Source of the DNA: Gluconobacter sp. Dm-62
Lineage (GTDB): Bacteria > Pseudomonadota > Alphaproteobacteria > Acetobacterales > Acetobacteraceae
Length of the DNA: 64,000 bases
NCBI RefSeq assembly: GCF_018256155.1
Contig: NZ_JAERLY010000002.1
Coordinates: forward strand, 1-64,000
Direction of reading: 5' to 3'
Under the pieces are notes generated by a model. It was not told the DNA's origin and did no database searches. It saw only the letters and a program-made list of their open reading frames with translations. Shown here piece by piece: positions 1 through 8,530 of the stretch; the first letter of the stretch is position 1; each line of letters opens with the position of its first letter. The translations under genes were made by a program, and so were the position numbers.

Positions 1-2
1 GC

Positions 3-131
3 AGCAGCGGGGACGACACCCGGATCGGCAGCAGCGGGAACGGCGCCCAGATCGGCAGCAGCGGGGACGGCGCCCGGATCGGCAGCAGCGGGAACGGCGC
101 CCAGATCGGCAGCAGCGGGGACGGCGCCCGG
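3..131 (+). repeat. 27-bp tandem repeat, alternating as a 54-bp unit
   Basis: About 4.8 copies of a 27-bp unit with core GATCGGCAGCAGCGGG are visible, continuing off the left edge. Alternate copies read GGGGACGGCGCCCGG and GGGAACGGCGCCCAG, giving a 54-bp period. The array lies inside the reading frame ending at 332 and encodes the alternating nonapeptides. The first visible copy has diverged (GACACC). Copy number may vary because the array is long and nearly perfect. Confidence 0.85.
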
Positions 132-332
132 GTCAAGTGCGAAGGCAATAATGCGGTTGTCGCATCTGCAGGTAGGCGAACTCAGGTCACCTTGGGTGAA
201 AGCGGCTGTGCCTCACTTGTCTGGCACGATGGCAAACGCTCACGCTTCACACCTCTCTATGAAGGCGAGGATGGAATTGAGGCTGGTGTTGCGTACCGGC
301 TGGATGATGCCGGGAAGGTGGTGCGAGCATGA
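3..332 (+). CDS. Repeat protein with IGSSG-type nonapeptides (5' end outside window)
   Basis: The open frame enters from the left edge and ends at TGA 330-332. The first part is about five copies of a nine-residue unit, IGSSG-(D/N)-GA-(R/Q), in which D..R and N..Q versions alternate strictly. The last 65 or so residues are not repetitive (VKCEGNNAVV... to ...LDDAGKVVRA) and form a small C-terminal domain. Such glycine/serine repeats probably build an elongated, solenoid-like structure; a role in the virion or host interaction is only a guess. The next small gene starts inside its stop codon (ATGA). Confidence 0.65.
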   Translation, partial: SSGDDTRIGSSGNGAQIGSSGDGARIGSSGNGAQIGSSGDGARVKCEGNNAVVASAGRRTQVTLGESGCASLVWHDGKRSRFTPLYEGEDGIEAGVAYRLDDAGKVVRA

Positions 333-418
333 CCCACACGATCCCCACCCTAATCGAGGCGCTGGCTCTCGTGATCCTGTTCCACTTGGCGGCCGGTCCG
401 CGGCCGGGGAGTGTTTGA
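329..418 (+). CDS. Small hydrophobic peptide, 29 aa
   Basis: ATG 329 lies inside the upstream stop (ATGA), and the frame closes at TGA 416-418, one base before the next start. The peptide begins MTHTIPTLIEAL and holds one hydrophobic stretch (ALALVILFHLAA), so it could be a single-pass membrane peptide. The size and the tight coupling resemble small phage genes. There is no recognisable family; the call rests on its fit in the overlapping gene chain. Confidence 0.4.
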   Translation: MTHTIPTLIEALALVILFHLAAGPRPGSV

Positions 419-419
419 G

Positions 420-1301
420 ATGACCCAGAACCCCAAGGATTTCGATGCGATCCGTCCAGGCTGTGTTGTGGTACTGGAAGTCCCGTCCGTGGCAAGACGC
501 GCGCCCTTCACCATTATTCCGTGCGTATCGCCTGACCTGCGCCAGTTCCTTCTGCCGGATGGCAAGCCTTACACCTTCGACCGCAAGGTCTGGGAAGCGT
601 GCGGCGGTCATATCGTGAGCTGGCCTGAGGAGGCTTCTGTTGAGACGGAGCAGATGCGGGAGTCCTTCTGCGGGTATCTATTCCACAACCCGGACACAGG
701 AACGGAATGGAATATTTCACATCCCGTTGAAAGCGGTGAATGCGAAGACGCGACAGATATCCAGCATGCCACTTTTCCGCGTCTTATCTCGCAGATGCAG
801 GAAGCATGGCGAGCGTTGGAGGAGAATGAAGCCGAACGACAGCAGGACATCAAAAGCGCCGAAGCCCGAGGCGCGGCGGAACAGCGCCGGAAGGATGTGG
901 AGGGACAGGAGCCGGCCGGATATGTTCCTGCGGATACACCCAATTTCTTTGCTATATCAGAAGCAAAGCACGCATCGACCGCACTACATCGGAAGCCATT
1001 TCCGAACGATGTGCCGGTTTATTATCGCCCCGCCAACGTCGCCGCGCTGGAAGCGGAGTTCGCCGCACTAAAGGAAGCCGAGCAGCTTGCGAGGGCCGAT
1101 GCTGAGGCGAGTAAGGCGCGGGAAGAAACATTAAAAGCGGAGGTTGCGGACAAGGGGCTAGCCGCAGTTCATCTGCTGGCCGTATTGCATCGTCCTGACT
1201 TAACCAAGACCCAAAAGATCGAGGCGGCTAAACGCCAGTTGGATGCTCAATTCATTACGGGCGAATTGCGCGGCGCCCTCACACGCGAGGGAGGGGTGTG
1301 A
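420..1301 (+). CDS. Hypothetical phage-type protein with coiled coil, 293 aa
   Basis: I chose ATG 420 because GGAG at 408-411 sits eight bases upstream; an in-frame GTG at 411 overlaps that site. The first half is globular. The middle (about residues 120-165) and the last third (about 205-260) are rich in Ala, Glu, Lys and Arg and likely form coiled coils. A short motif KPFPNDVPVYYRP lies between them. No enzyme motif is visible and I do not recognise the family. It is coupled to the next gene by TGATG at 1299-1303. Confidence 0.6.
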   Translation: MTQNPKDFDAIRPGCVVVLEVPSVARRAPFTIIPCVSPDLRQFLLPDGKPYTFDRKVWEACGGHIVSWPEEASVETEQMRESFCGYLFHNPDTGTEWNISHPVESGECEDATDIQHATFPRLISQMQEAWRALEENEAERQQDIKSAEARGAAEQRRKDVEGQEPAGYVPADTPNFFAISEAKHASTALHRKPFPNDVPVYYRPANVAALEAEFAALKEAEQLARADAEASKAREETLKAEVADKGLAAVHLLAVLHRPDLTKTQKIEAAKRQLDAQFITGELRGALTREGGV

Positions 1302-1426
1302 TGTGGAAATATCGCATTGGTCCTTGGGCACCTTGGCGTCACACATCAAGCCAATCAGATGCCGATTTTTTTGAGCGGCACGGATATGAAGTCGTCTGGG
1401 CTCCATTCGCAGGAGACCCGGCATGA
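1301..1426 (+). CDS. Small hypothetical protein, 41 aa
   Basis: ATG 1301 shares its A with the preceding stop codon. The peptide starts MWKYRIGPWAPWRH and is rich in aromatic residues, with no membrane segment. Its stop overlaps the next start as ATGA (1423-1426). The family is unknown; support comes from the unbroken chain of overlapping frames. Confidence 0.45.
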   Translation: MWKYRIGPWAPWRHTSSQSDADFFERHGYEVVWAPFAGDPA

Positions 1427-1599
1427 GCGGGCGGACGGATACAGAGCGGCTGGATTGGTTTGACCAGAACTGCGCGCGTGCCCGATCGAGGTGGAATGAT
1501 TCTACCAAAGGTGTGGAATGGGACGTCCGAGGCGGAAACTGGCGCGCCTCATTCCGCGCCGCGATTGATGCAGCCATGGACGCGGAGGAGAGGGGATGA
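1423..1599 (+). CDS. Small hypothetical protein, 58 aa
   Basis: It starts in the ATGA overlap with the previous gene and ends in another ATGA overlap with the next (1596-1599). The sequence opens MSGRTDTERLDWFDQNC and is hydrophilic, with the repeated pattern W(R/D)..R and a helical C-terminus (AAIDAAMDAEERG). There is no known domain. Confidence 0.5.
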   Translation: MSGRTDTERLDWFDQNCARARSRWNDSTKGVEWDVRGGNWRASFRAAIDAAMDAEERG

Positions 1600-1859
1600 A
1601 GGCGGAAAGTATTCGTCAGGCCCAATCCTTATGCGCGCGACTGCGAGAGCGTAAGGACGGTCTTTGCACAGAAGCCGCAGAGGAAATTGAAGGCACTCTG
1701 ACTGCGTTCTCATGCTTGGTGGATCAAATAGCCCAGCTTCGAGAGGATCTCAGAGACACGCGTAAGAATCTCGACAGTACACACAGACTACTCGCACGCA
1801 TTCCATTGGCTGCGAGGTTGGAAGCCGTGCATGGGGAAAGAGTGGAGGAACGGGGATGA
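1596..1859 (+). CDS. Small helical hypothetical protein, 87 aa
   Basis: It begins in an ATGA overlap and has GGAG-type purines just upstream (ggaggagagggg at 1584-1595). The protein (MKAESIRQAQSLCARLRERK...) is almost wholly predicted helix with heptad-like spacing and two cysteines near the N-terminus, so a coiled-coil dimer is plausible. Function is unknown. It ends in another ATGA overlap at 1856-1859. Confidence 0.5.
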   Translation: MKAESIRQAQSLCARLRERKDGLCTEAAEEIEGTLTAFSCLVDQIAQLREDLRDTRKNLDSTHRLLARIPLAARLEAVHGERVEERG

Positions 1860-2035
1860 GTGAAAGCCCGAAGATTAAGTACGACAACTCTGGGCCTCTG
1901 CACTTCATGGTTCAGAAGTCAGGCTGGGTGATGTGTCGGAGAATGGGAGAAATTCCATTCGTCATGACGGTCAAAGAATGGAACGCGCTTTCGAGCGTCC
2001 CTCGCGGGGAGGCTGCTAATGCAGGAAACACTTGA
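1856..2035 (+). CDS. Small hypothetical protein, 59 aa
   Basis: ATG 1856 overlaps the previous stop. The protein starts MSESPKIKYDNSGPLHFM and carries one WVMCRRMGEIPFVMTVKEWNAL segment of mixed strand and helix. It overlaps the next gene by 17 bases, whose start lies upstream of this stop. I do not recognise it. Confidence 0.45.
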   Translation: MSESPKIKYDNSGPLHFMVQKSGWVMCRRMGEIPFVMTVKEWNALSSVPRGEAANAGNT

Positions 2036-2318
2036 GCGCTGGCTCAACAGAGAAGCCGTAGCCAAGCGTCTATGTACTCAGCCCCATCGCCTTCCTCGCT
2101 TGGTTGCGGAAGGGCGCTTGCCGCAACCGTCAATGCACCTAGGACCACGAAGCCCGCGATGGGATATCCATGCAATCGACGCCATGATGCTTGAGCAAAG
2201 CGGCGTCTCATTTTCTCCATCAACTGAAGATGCGGTAGCCAAAGCCTGTGAAGAAATCGCCACCACATCTCGACGGCTTCAAGATCGTCAGAAAGACGTT
2301 GTCCGACGGATCCGTTAA
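2019..2318 (+). CDS. Small putative DNA-binding protein next to integrase, 99 aa
   Basis: ATG 2019 follows GGGGAGG at 2006-2012 with good spacing. Residues 6-40 (ERWLNREAVAKRLCTQPHRLPRLVAEGRLPQP) look like the winged helix of excisionase/AlpA-type proteins: a helix-turn-helix followed by a basic wing. A recombination directionality factor would fit its place directly before the integrase, which it overlaps by 71 bases. The C-terminus is basic. The helix-turn-helix reading is by eye, so the function is tentative. Confidence 0.5.
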   Translation: MQETLERWLNREAVAKRLCTQPHRLPRLVAEGRLPQPSMHLGPRSPRWDIHAIDAMMLEQSGVSFSPSTEDAVAKACEEIATTSRRLQDRQKDVVRRIR

Positions 2319-3258
2319 GGAGTACCGCTACCCAAGAGCAACGAAGGAGACCCCAAAAGCACCGTCCGTCGGAACAATTGGCGCGGTGCTGCGCCTTTAT
2401 TATCAAAGCCCGGAGTGGCGCTCGACAAAATTAAGCTCGCAGCGCAGCCGGATCATTTATTTGAAGGAGTTAGAGCGCATCGAACAGGTTCCCATCCGGG
2501 AACTGCGCCGGCGTGTCATTCTCCAGTTCAGGGATGCGATTGCTGCCGGACGCGGAACGGGTGCCGCAAACCAGTTCATACAAGCCAGTAGTGCATTCTT
2601 GTCCTGGGCGCTTAATCGGGAGTGGGTGGACGCGAACGCCGCGGCTCGGATCGGGATGCTCCCATATACTCCGCTGCCCGCATGGACGAAGGAAATGGCC
2701 AGAGACGCGATCCGCGATCTGCCACCCTATTTGTCGCGAGCGGTTATGCTTGCGCTCTTCACGGGGCAGCGCCGAAGCGATTTATGCGCCATGCGTTGGA
2801 GTGACATTCAGAACGGCGCAATCTTTGTCCGGCAGATTAAGACGGGGACCGAACTCTGGGTTCCTATCCATCCCGTTCTCGCGCAAGCAATGACGCAATG
2901 GCCGAAGACCTGCGACCATATTCTGACAGGCGTGCGCGGCGGTCCGATGACAATTCATAACATCACTCGCAGCATGAACGACGCCCAGGCGAGAGGAATA
3001 ATTCCGGCAGGTTTCAATATTCACGGCTTGAGGAAATTAGCCGCAACGCTCTTGGCGGAGTCTGGATGTTCGACGCACGAGATCGCAGCAATAACCGGCC
3101 ACAAGACGCTCAAGATGGTTGAGCACTACACCCGTTCAGCCGACCAAAAACGCATGGCAGCGGAGGCAATTTCCAGAGCGGAAACCAGTTTTTGGAAACC
3201 GGAAGAAACCGCTATGCAACCCATTGAAAACAAACGAACTCCGTTACTGAACCAGTAA
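2248..3258 (+). CDS. int: Tyrosine recombinase (phage integrase), 336 aa
   Basis: It catalyses site-specific integration and excision of the left-hand element. The catalytic set is visible: Arg175 (TGQRRSDL), Lys198, His259 and Arg262 (HGLRK), His285 (GHKTL) and the nucleophile Tyr294 (HYTR). The N-terminal 140 residues form the SAM-like arm/core-binding part. The start is GTG 2248, inside the preceding gene; a short N-terminus lacking a large arm domain is consistent with this. The stop TAA (3256-3258) lies within the homology of the broken WbsX-like gene, as expected for an integrase at an attachment site. Confidence 0.9.
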   Translation: MKKSPPHLDGFKIVRKTLSDGSVKEYRYPRATKETPKAPSVGTIGAVLRLYYQSPEWRSTKLSSQRSRIIYLKELERIEQVPIRELRRRVILQFRDAIAAGRGTGAANQFIQASSAFLSWALNREWVDANAAARIGMLPYTPLPAWTKEMARDAIRDLPPYLSRAVMLALFTGQRRSDLCAMRWSDIQNGAIFVRQIKTGTELWVPIHPVLAQAMTQWPKTCDHILTGVRGGPMTIHNITRSMNDAQARGIIPAGFNIHGLRKLAATLLAESGCSTHEIAAITGHKTLKMVEHYTRSADQKRMAAEAISRAETSFWKPEETAMQPIENKRTPLLNQ

Positions 3259-4247
3259 AAATAGAAGATGAAGCCTTCGATCCCCGCAGCGCGGGCCATG
3301 CTGGCCTGTCGTTCAAGGATTTCCGGTGTGTTTAACGTATAGTGGCCCAGGTCCCGCGGGATCCGGGGTTGGTAATGGTCAGAAAAGCGCGGGATACCTC
3401 GGGGCAGGTTGGTCCATTCCGTAAACCCGTCGCCCCACCACGCATCATTCTCCGGAATGGTATGAAATTGTGGAAGGTAATAGGCCAGAACCCGGGCACG
3501 CCGAATGGCGCTGCTGGGTAAAGGTCGGGCTTTCTCAAAAAGTGGTCCTGGTTTGCTCCGGCGTTTGATCTCGGCAAAGACCGATATTTCGGTCCCGGGG
3601 CTGCTGGGGTGGACGTCTGGACGATCCCGGTTTTCAAGGTAATGCAGTAGTGGATTGCTGTCCGGGGAATGGCGGAGGTGTTTTCGTCTGTAATAAAGCG
3701 GATCGAACCCGTCGAAAGGTCGGCGTGCTTCGCGAAATCCCTGAACCATGTAGTGCTCGAGCGCATCCAGGCCAGCTTTGGCAACATCGGGATAAGAGCG
3801 CAGGTAAAAATCCGGATCGAACTCGGGGATTGGGCGTAACGGCGTGTTGTGACGGTTCTTGAGGTAATGGGCGAGGGACAGCATCCGCTCCGGGACACGG
3901 TAGGTGCGTGCGTACCATACTGGATCAAACCAAGCGATCGGACGGCGGCCTTCACGCTCGCCATGCAGAATATAATGAAGCAGGGGATCGCCAATGACGT
4001 CGCGGTTCTGGCTGAGATACCAGTGGGGGTCGAAAAAGGGATTTGGTTTCCGACCCTCGCGCCAGCCGTGCTGGTGATAGTGCTGCAGAACGGCGGTTCC
4101 GAAGCTCTTCAGGTCTGGATTGGTCTTCAGGTAATAAAATGCGTCAAAAATGCCGGAATGGCCGAGGATCTGTAGCGGAGAGGCATCAACCGGAAATGGT
4201 GATATCCGTGATTCTTCAGCGGGCGAATGTGAGAATGCGTTCGGCAT
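3126..4247 (-). pseudogene. WbsX-type glycan biosynthesis protein, truncated by element insertion
   Basis: The first 230 or so residues hold repeated FD..YYL modules (for example FDAFYYL, FDPHWYL, FDPDFYL, FDPLYY), each about 45 residues apart. A WbsX/GH99-like domain then begins (YYLPQFHTIPENDAWWGDGF, TEWTNL) and runs to GFIFYFYWF at residue 333. The family domain should continue for roughly 250 residues, but the last 40 here are read from the integrase's opposite strand. The intact gene probably acted on O-antigen or capsule chains. The element inserted at about 3226-3265, removing most of the catalytic domain. The truncated frame remains open, so a stable fragment could be made. Confidence 0.8.
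3226..3265. other. Probable attachment-site junction of the left element
   Basis: Here the integrase stop codon and the last recognisable codons of the WbsX-like gene share sequence: reverse-strand codons read FYWFSNG, resembling the family motif YYWFNGK. The core crossover is likely within CTGAACCAGTAAAAATAGAA (3247-3266). The exact core cannot be fixed without the other end of the element. Confidence 0.5.
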
Positions 4248-4397
4248 GGGTAACTTTTTTACGGTTTTTTAACTTTATTCAAGTCGTTAATTCATCGTCA
4301 ATCCAAAAGGGGATTTGATCGCATCGTCAGGCAGTGTCATACCGTGGCGCCCGGGAGGCATGCTGCCTTCAGTCATGGCATCAGAGGCAGGTCAGGG

Positions 4398-5588
4398 ATG
4401 GACATCAGCGCGTCACAGAGCATCGCAGATGGTCCGGTCTATACACATCGGACTGTGCGGCTGGATGACGGTCTCGATCTGGAGTGTGGGGTGCATCTGG
4501 CGCCGCTGGAGATTGCCTATTGCACGTACGGGACGCTCTCCCCGGCGCGTGACAACGCCATCCTGGTCTGTCATGCCCTGACGGGGGATCAGTATCTGGC
4601 GGAGCAGAACCCACTCACTGGAAAGCCGGGATGGTGGGACCGGATGGTGGGCCCCGGTCTGCCGATCGATACGGATCGCTATTTCGTCGTATGCTCCAAT
4701 GTTCTTGGTGGATGCATGGGGACCACGGGGCCGCGATCGATCTGCGCGCAGACGGGGAAGGCATGGGACAGTGAGTTCCCACCCATTACCATGCACGATA
4801 TCGTGGCGACCCAGGCAAAACTGATCGATTATCTGGGAATTGACCGTCTTTTTGCAGTCATCGGTGGATCAATGGGTGGGATGCAGGCCCTGACCTGGGC
4901 TGCCGACTTCCCGGACCGCGTATTTGCGGCGATGCCAATTGCGACGTCTCCCTTTCATTCGGCCCAGAATATTGCCTTCAATGAAGTCAGCCGGCAGGCC
5001 ATTTTCGCCGATCCGGACTGGCATGACGGGCATTACAGGGATTTCGATGCCATTCCGGCGCGAGGGCTCGGCGTCGCGCGGATGATGGCGCATATTACCT
5101 ATTTGTCCGAGGAAGCGCTTAGCCGTAAATTCGGACGGCGGGTCCGGCATGATGCGGCTACAGCGGTGCCAGCGTCCAGCAGTCCATCGCTGTTTGGGGA
5201 AATGTTCGAGGTCGAGAGCTACCTGCGGCATCAGGGGTCGACGTTCGTGCGTCGCTTTGATGCCAATTCGTATCTGACAATCACACGGGCGATGGACTAT
5301 TTCGACCTGGCTGCCGAACATGACGGTGATCTGGCCAACCCGTTCCGGAAATCACAGACCCGTTTCTGCGTGGTGTCCTTCAGCTCGGACTGGCTGTTTC
5401 CGACCTCCCAATCCCGTCTGCTGGTGCGTGCTCTGAACCGGGCGGGGGCGAATGTCTCTTTCGTAGAAATCGAAAGTGACCGCGGACATGACGCATTTCT
5501 GCTGGATGAGCCTGACTTCGATCGTACCATCCGTGGCTTCATTAACGGTGCTGCAGAACATGCTGCCTTTCTGGCGGGAGAACGCTGA
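4398..5588 (+). CDS. metX: Homoserine O-acetyltransferase, 396 aa
   Basis: This alpha/beta-hydrolase-fold enzyme transfers acetyl from acetyl-CoA to homoserine, the first committed step of methionine synthesis. The catalytic triad is visible: Ser158 in GGSMGG, Asp331 in SSDWLFP and His364 in DRGHDAF. Family blocks such as [12 protein letters not shown] are intact. I chose ATG 4398 because the protein then begins like the family; an in-frame GTG at 4344 adds 18 residues of no clear worth. It overlaps metW by one base (TGATG). The 150-bp upstream region, shared with the divergent WbsX-like gene, was checked for a SAM-II riboswitch and none was recognised. Confidence 0.93.
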   Translation: MDISASQSIADGPVYTHRTVRLDDGLDLECGVHLAPLEIAYCTYGTLSPARDNAILVCHALTGDQYLAEQNPLTGKPGWWDRMVGPGLPIDTDRYFVVCSNVLGGCMGTTGPRSICAQTGKAWDSEFPPITMHDIVATQAKLIDYLGIDRLFAVIGGSMGGMQALTWAADFPDRVFAAMPIATSPFHSAQNIAFNEVSRQAIFADPDWHDGHYRDFDAIPARGLGVARMMAHITYLSEEALSRKFGRRVRHDAATAVPASSSPSLFGEMFEVESYLRHQGSTFVRRFDANSYLTITRAMDYFDLAAEHDGDLANPFRKSQTRFCVVSFSSDWLFPTSQSRLLVRALNRAGANVSFVEIESDRGHDAFLLDEPDFDRTIRGFINGAAEHAAFLAGER

Positions 5589-6193
5589 TGCGTGTAGATC
5601 AGCGCCTGATTGCTGAAATGATTGCGCCGCGTGCCCGCGTTCTTGATGTCGGCAGTGGGGACGGCACCCTGATCGATTATCTGTATCGGACGCGCTCCTG
5701 TGATGCCCGGGGGATCGAGATCGATATGCAGAACGTTACCCAGTCCGTCGCACATGGGCTGCCGGTTATGCATGGTGACGCCGATCACGATCTGGCGGAT
5801 TATCCCGATGACACCTTCGATTATGTGGTGCTGCAGAGAACATTGCAGGCTGTCGAACGGCCGCGTGAGGTCTTGCGCCAGATGCTCCGGATTGGTCGTC
5901 ATGCCATTGTGTCTTTTCCTAATTTTGGACATTGGCGCCTGAGGCTTCAGCTTCTGACAACAGGGCGGATGCCGATGACGTCCGTGTGGAGCACGCCCTG
6001 GTATTCAACGCCCAATATTCATCCATGCACAATCCGGGACTTTCTTCTGCTTTGTGAAGAAGAGGGATATGTCGTCCAGCAATGGCTTGCGATTGACGAA
6101 GATGGTGCCCGCGCGCCGTGGCGCCGTTCCATCCGGTTGGCCAACCTTTTTGGCGAGCAGGCCATGTTCCTTCTCAGTCGGGCAGGGCACTAG
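5588..6193 (+). CDS. metW: Methionine biosynthesis protein MetW, 201 aa
   Basis: This is a class I SAM-methyltransferase-fold protein with motif I VLDVGSGDGTLIDYL (residues 17-31) and the acidic motif ARGIEID following. MetW pairs with MetX in many alphaproteobacteria and is needed for acetyltransferase activity or solubility; its own methyl acceptor is not established. The length and the one-base overlap with metX fit a translationally coupled operon. Confidence 0.9.
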   Translation: MRVDQRLIAEMIAPRARVLDVGSGDGTLIDYLYRTRSCDARGIEIDMQNVTQSVAHGLPVMHGDADHDLADYPDDTFDYVVLQRTLQAVERPREVLRQMLRIGRHAIVSFPNFGHWRLRLQLLTTGRMPMTSVWSTPWYSTPNIHPCTIRDFLLLCEEEGYVVQQWLAIDEDGARAPWRRSIRLANLFGEQAMFLLSRAGH

Positions 6194-6302
6194 CTGCTGC
6201 AATGTTTTGCAACCTTCGCTCCCGGCTTTGGTTAAAACTGGAGGCCGGATTCTGCTCTGGCAGGATCTGATCGGATAACAGTCAGAGCGGAGTTCCCAAT
6301 TC

Positions 6303-6911
6303 ATGAGTGAGATTCTTCAGGCCATCGCATCACGGCGCGCAACCAAGCATTTTGATCCGAATTATCAGATTCCAGATGCCGAATTGACGGCGATTCTGGA
6401 TGCCGCCCGATATGCTCCGACAGCTTTTAATATTCAGAACTATCGCTTTCTGGTCGTGCGGGACGCAGAGCAGCGGCGTCGGATCCGGGCTGCTGCATGG
6501 GACCAGCCGCAGGTCGAGGACTGTTCTGCGCTGATTGTTATGTGTGCCGATATCAAGGCCTGGCAGAAAGATCCGTCCCGGTACTGGAAAGATGCTCCAG
6601 AATCCGTGCGAGAAGGGTATGTCGGGATGATCCGGTCTTATTATGAAGGCCGTGAGCAGGTGCAGCGCGATGAGGGGTTCCGTTCCTGCGGGTTGGCTGC
6701 TTACGCGCTGATGATGGCCGCCGCTGCATACGGCCTTCAGACCTGTCCTATGGATGGCTTCGATTTCGATCAGGCGGGCGAAATCATCAACCTTCCGTCA
6801 GATCATGAAATTGTTATGTTCGTCGCGCTCGGGCGTGAGGCATCATCGCCCCGTCAGCGTGGTGGGTTTTTGCCTCTTGATGCAGTGGTTCAGTACGACT
6901 GCTTCTCCTGA
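6303..6911 (+). CDS. Nitroreductase family FMN protein, 202 aa
   Basis: The N-terminus ILQAIASRRATKHFD is the FMN-phosphate-binding motif of the nitroreductase family, and the C-terminal blocks (CPMDGFD, ALGREA) match NfsB-like members. It probably reduces quinones, nitro compounds or enals with NAD(P)H; the true substrate is unknown. The start ATG 6303 leaves 109 bases after metW, so it may have its own promoter. Confidence 0.85.
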   Translation: MSEILQAIASRRATKHFDPNYQIPDAELTAILDAARYAPTAFNIQNYRFLVVRDAEQRRRIRAAAWDQPQVEDCSALIVMCADIKAWQKDPSRYWKDAPESVREGYVGMIRSYYEGREQVQRDEGFRSCGLAAYALMMAAAAYGLQTCPMDGFDFDQAGEIINLPSDHEIVMFVALGREASSPRQRGGFLPLDAVVQYDCFS

Positions 6912-7064
6912 TTGCAAAATCTCAAGAAATACCAATGGCTTTTTGCGACAACGCGTTGCTGTCTCCTTGCAATGGGACAAATGCTGTCCTACATCCCATG
7001 TGCACATCAGAGCCAGTTTTCTGGGGTGTGATGACAATTCATGATCCTGCCGGTTCTGTAAAGT

Positions 7065-7090
7065 CCGGGCCTGTTATGGGCCCGGTTTTA
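7065..7090 (+). terminator. Putative rho-independent terminator
   Basis: A CCGGGCC / GGCCCGG stem (7065-7071 and 7079-7085) with a seven-base loop is followed by TTTTA. It lies about 150 bases after the nitroreductase in a 294-bp stretch (6912-7205) that otherwise shows no gene. Confidence 0.65.
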
Positions 7091-7205
7091 TGGGCGGTCA
7101 CAGCGTGGTGTCGTCTGCAATGAAAGCCTGCGGCCAGTTGGTCGGGCAGGACATATAGCGGCGCGGTTGCCTGAGCATGACCTTGCCGTCTCAAAGGAGA
7201 GGTCC

Positions 7206-8507
7206 ATGACCAGTTTTGCCGAACTCAAGCTAGCCGAGCCGATTCAGAAAGCTCTTGCAGAAGAAGGCTACACCACGCCGACGCCGATTCAGGCAGGTGC
7301 CATTCCCTATCTGCTTGAAGGCCGTGACCTTCTAGGGCTTGCGCAGACCGGAACTGGTAAGACTGCGGCATTCGCGCTGCCGATTCTGAACCATATCTTT
7401 TCAAACCGTCGGCCTGCACCTCCAAAGGGTGTCCGCGCTCTGGTCCTTGCTCCGACACGCGAACTGGCTTCCCAGATCGGTGAGAGCTTTGCGGCCTACG
7501 CACGGCACATGAAATTCTCCTATGCCGTCGTGTTCGGTGGCGTAGGGCAGGGACGGCAGATCGAAGCGACGAGACGTGGCGTGGACGTTCTTGTTGCAGC
7601 GCCCGGACGTCTGCTTGATCTGATCGGGCAGAAATATATCGATCTCTCTACTCTGGAAATCCTTGTCCTCGACGAGGCTGACCGGATGCTCGATATGGGC
7701 TTCGTGCGCGATATTCAGCGTATCATGGCTCTGCTTCCTAAGCAGCGTCAGACTCTTCTGTTTTCTGCGACCATGCCGCCGTCCATCAGTGATCTGGCTC
7801 ATTCGCTCCTGAAGGATCCGGCGACGGTTCAGGTCACGCCTGAGTCGAGCACGGTTGATCGCATTAATCAGGCTGTCATGTTCGTTGATTCGGGTAGCAA
7901 GAAAGATGCGGCTCTCATGCTGCTGGAAAGCCCTAGCGTTGCCCGCGCCGTGGTTTTCACGCTGATGAAGCATGAAGCCAACAAGGTCGCCGAATTCCTG
8001 AACAAGAACGGAATCCGGGCTGAAGCCATTCACGGCAACAAGTCCCAGGGTGCTCGCGAACGAGCCATGTCTGGTTTCCGCAGCGGCGCCATCAAGGCGC
8101 TGGTCGCTACTGACATTGCTGCGCGCGGTATTGACGTGGACGAGGTCAGCCACGTCTTCAACTACGATCTGCCGAATGTGCCGGAATCCTACGTTCATCG
8201 TATTGGCCGTACGGCGCGTGCAGGGCGTGAGGGCTGCGCAGTATCGCTGTGTGATGCTGAACAGCGCGCATGGCTCAAGGATATTGAAAAGAAGATCGGC
8301 AAGCCCATTCCTGTCGTGACGGATCATCCGTTCCATTCCGAAGAAGCGCGTCTGTCCACGCAGCGTCCGCCGGTCCTTGGCGGCGGTCGTGGCGGCGGCG
8401 GGGGCGGTGGTGGCCGTCGTCGCTCCGGGCCGCCCTCGGGTGGTCGTCCGGGTGGAAGCCGTGGTGGCGCTCCCGGTCGCGGCGGCCCCCGCTCAGGTTC
8501 GCGCTGA
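7206..8507 (+). CDS. rhlE: DEAD-box RNA helicase (RhlE type), 433 aa
   Basis: This ATP-dependent RNA unwinding protein has all the usual motifs: Q motif (TPTPIQ), Walker A AQTGTGKT (Lys52), PTRELA, GG, DEAD at 156-159, SAT, ATDIAARGIDV and HRIGRTAR. After about residue 385 comes a low-complexity tail of Gly, Arg and Pro (RGG-like), typical of RNA-binding tails in RhlE relatives. I chose ATG 7206, which is preceded by GGAGAGG with seven-base spacing. The subfamily name is by resemblance. Confidence 0.92.
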   Translation: MTSFAELKLAEPIQKALAEEGYTTPTPIQAGAIPYLLEGRDLLGLAQTGTGKTAAFALPILNHIFSNRRPAPPKGVRALVLAPTRELASQIGESFAAYARHMKFSYAVVFGGVGQGRQIEATRRGVDVLVAAPGRLLDLIGQKYIDLSTLEILVLDEADRMLDMGFVRDIQRIMALLPKQRQTLLFSATMPPSISDLAHSLLKDPATVQVTPESSTVDRINQAVMFVDSGSKKDAALMLLESPSVARAVVFTLMKHEANKVAEFLNKNGIRAEAIHGNKSQGARERAMSGFRSGAIKALVATDIAARGIDVDEVSHVFNYDLPNVPESYVHRIGRTARAGREGCAVSLCDAEQRAWLKDIEKKIGKPIPVVTDHPFHSEEARLSTQRPPVLGGGRGGGGGGGGRRRSGPPSGGRPGGSRGGAPGRGGPRSGSR

Positions 8508-8530
8508 TCTGTTTTTGGTCGGATGATTAC

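Larger units (their letters stand above)
1..3258. mobile_element. End of an integrated prophage-like element
   Basis: Nine genes run in one direction, nearly all with overlapping stop and start codons, and end in a tyrosine integrase at the edge of a broken chromosomal gene. The first protein has nine-residue repeats of a kind I associate with phage proteins; the rest are small and unrecognised. Only one end lies in the window, so size and type (prophage or other integrated element) cannot be told. The junction with the host is placed at about 3226-3265, where the integrase stop codon overlaps the truncated WbsX-like gene. Confidence 0.7.

Noticed and set aside
1-423. Second open frame across the tandem repeat (Ala/Gly/Thr/Pro repeats)
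   Set aside because: The 27-bp unit keeps several frames open. The frame ending at 332 gives the known-looking IGSSG repeat and couples to the next gene; this one runs across the following gene starts.
4248-4397. SAM-II type riboswitch before metX
   Set aside because: The region was checked because such elements are common before metX in alphaproteobacteria, but the conserved core and pseudoknot pattern was not found. A covariance-model search would settle it.
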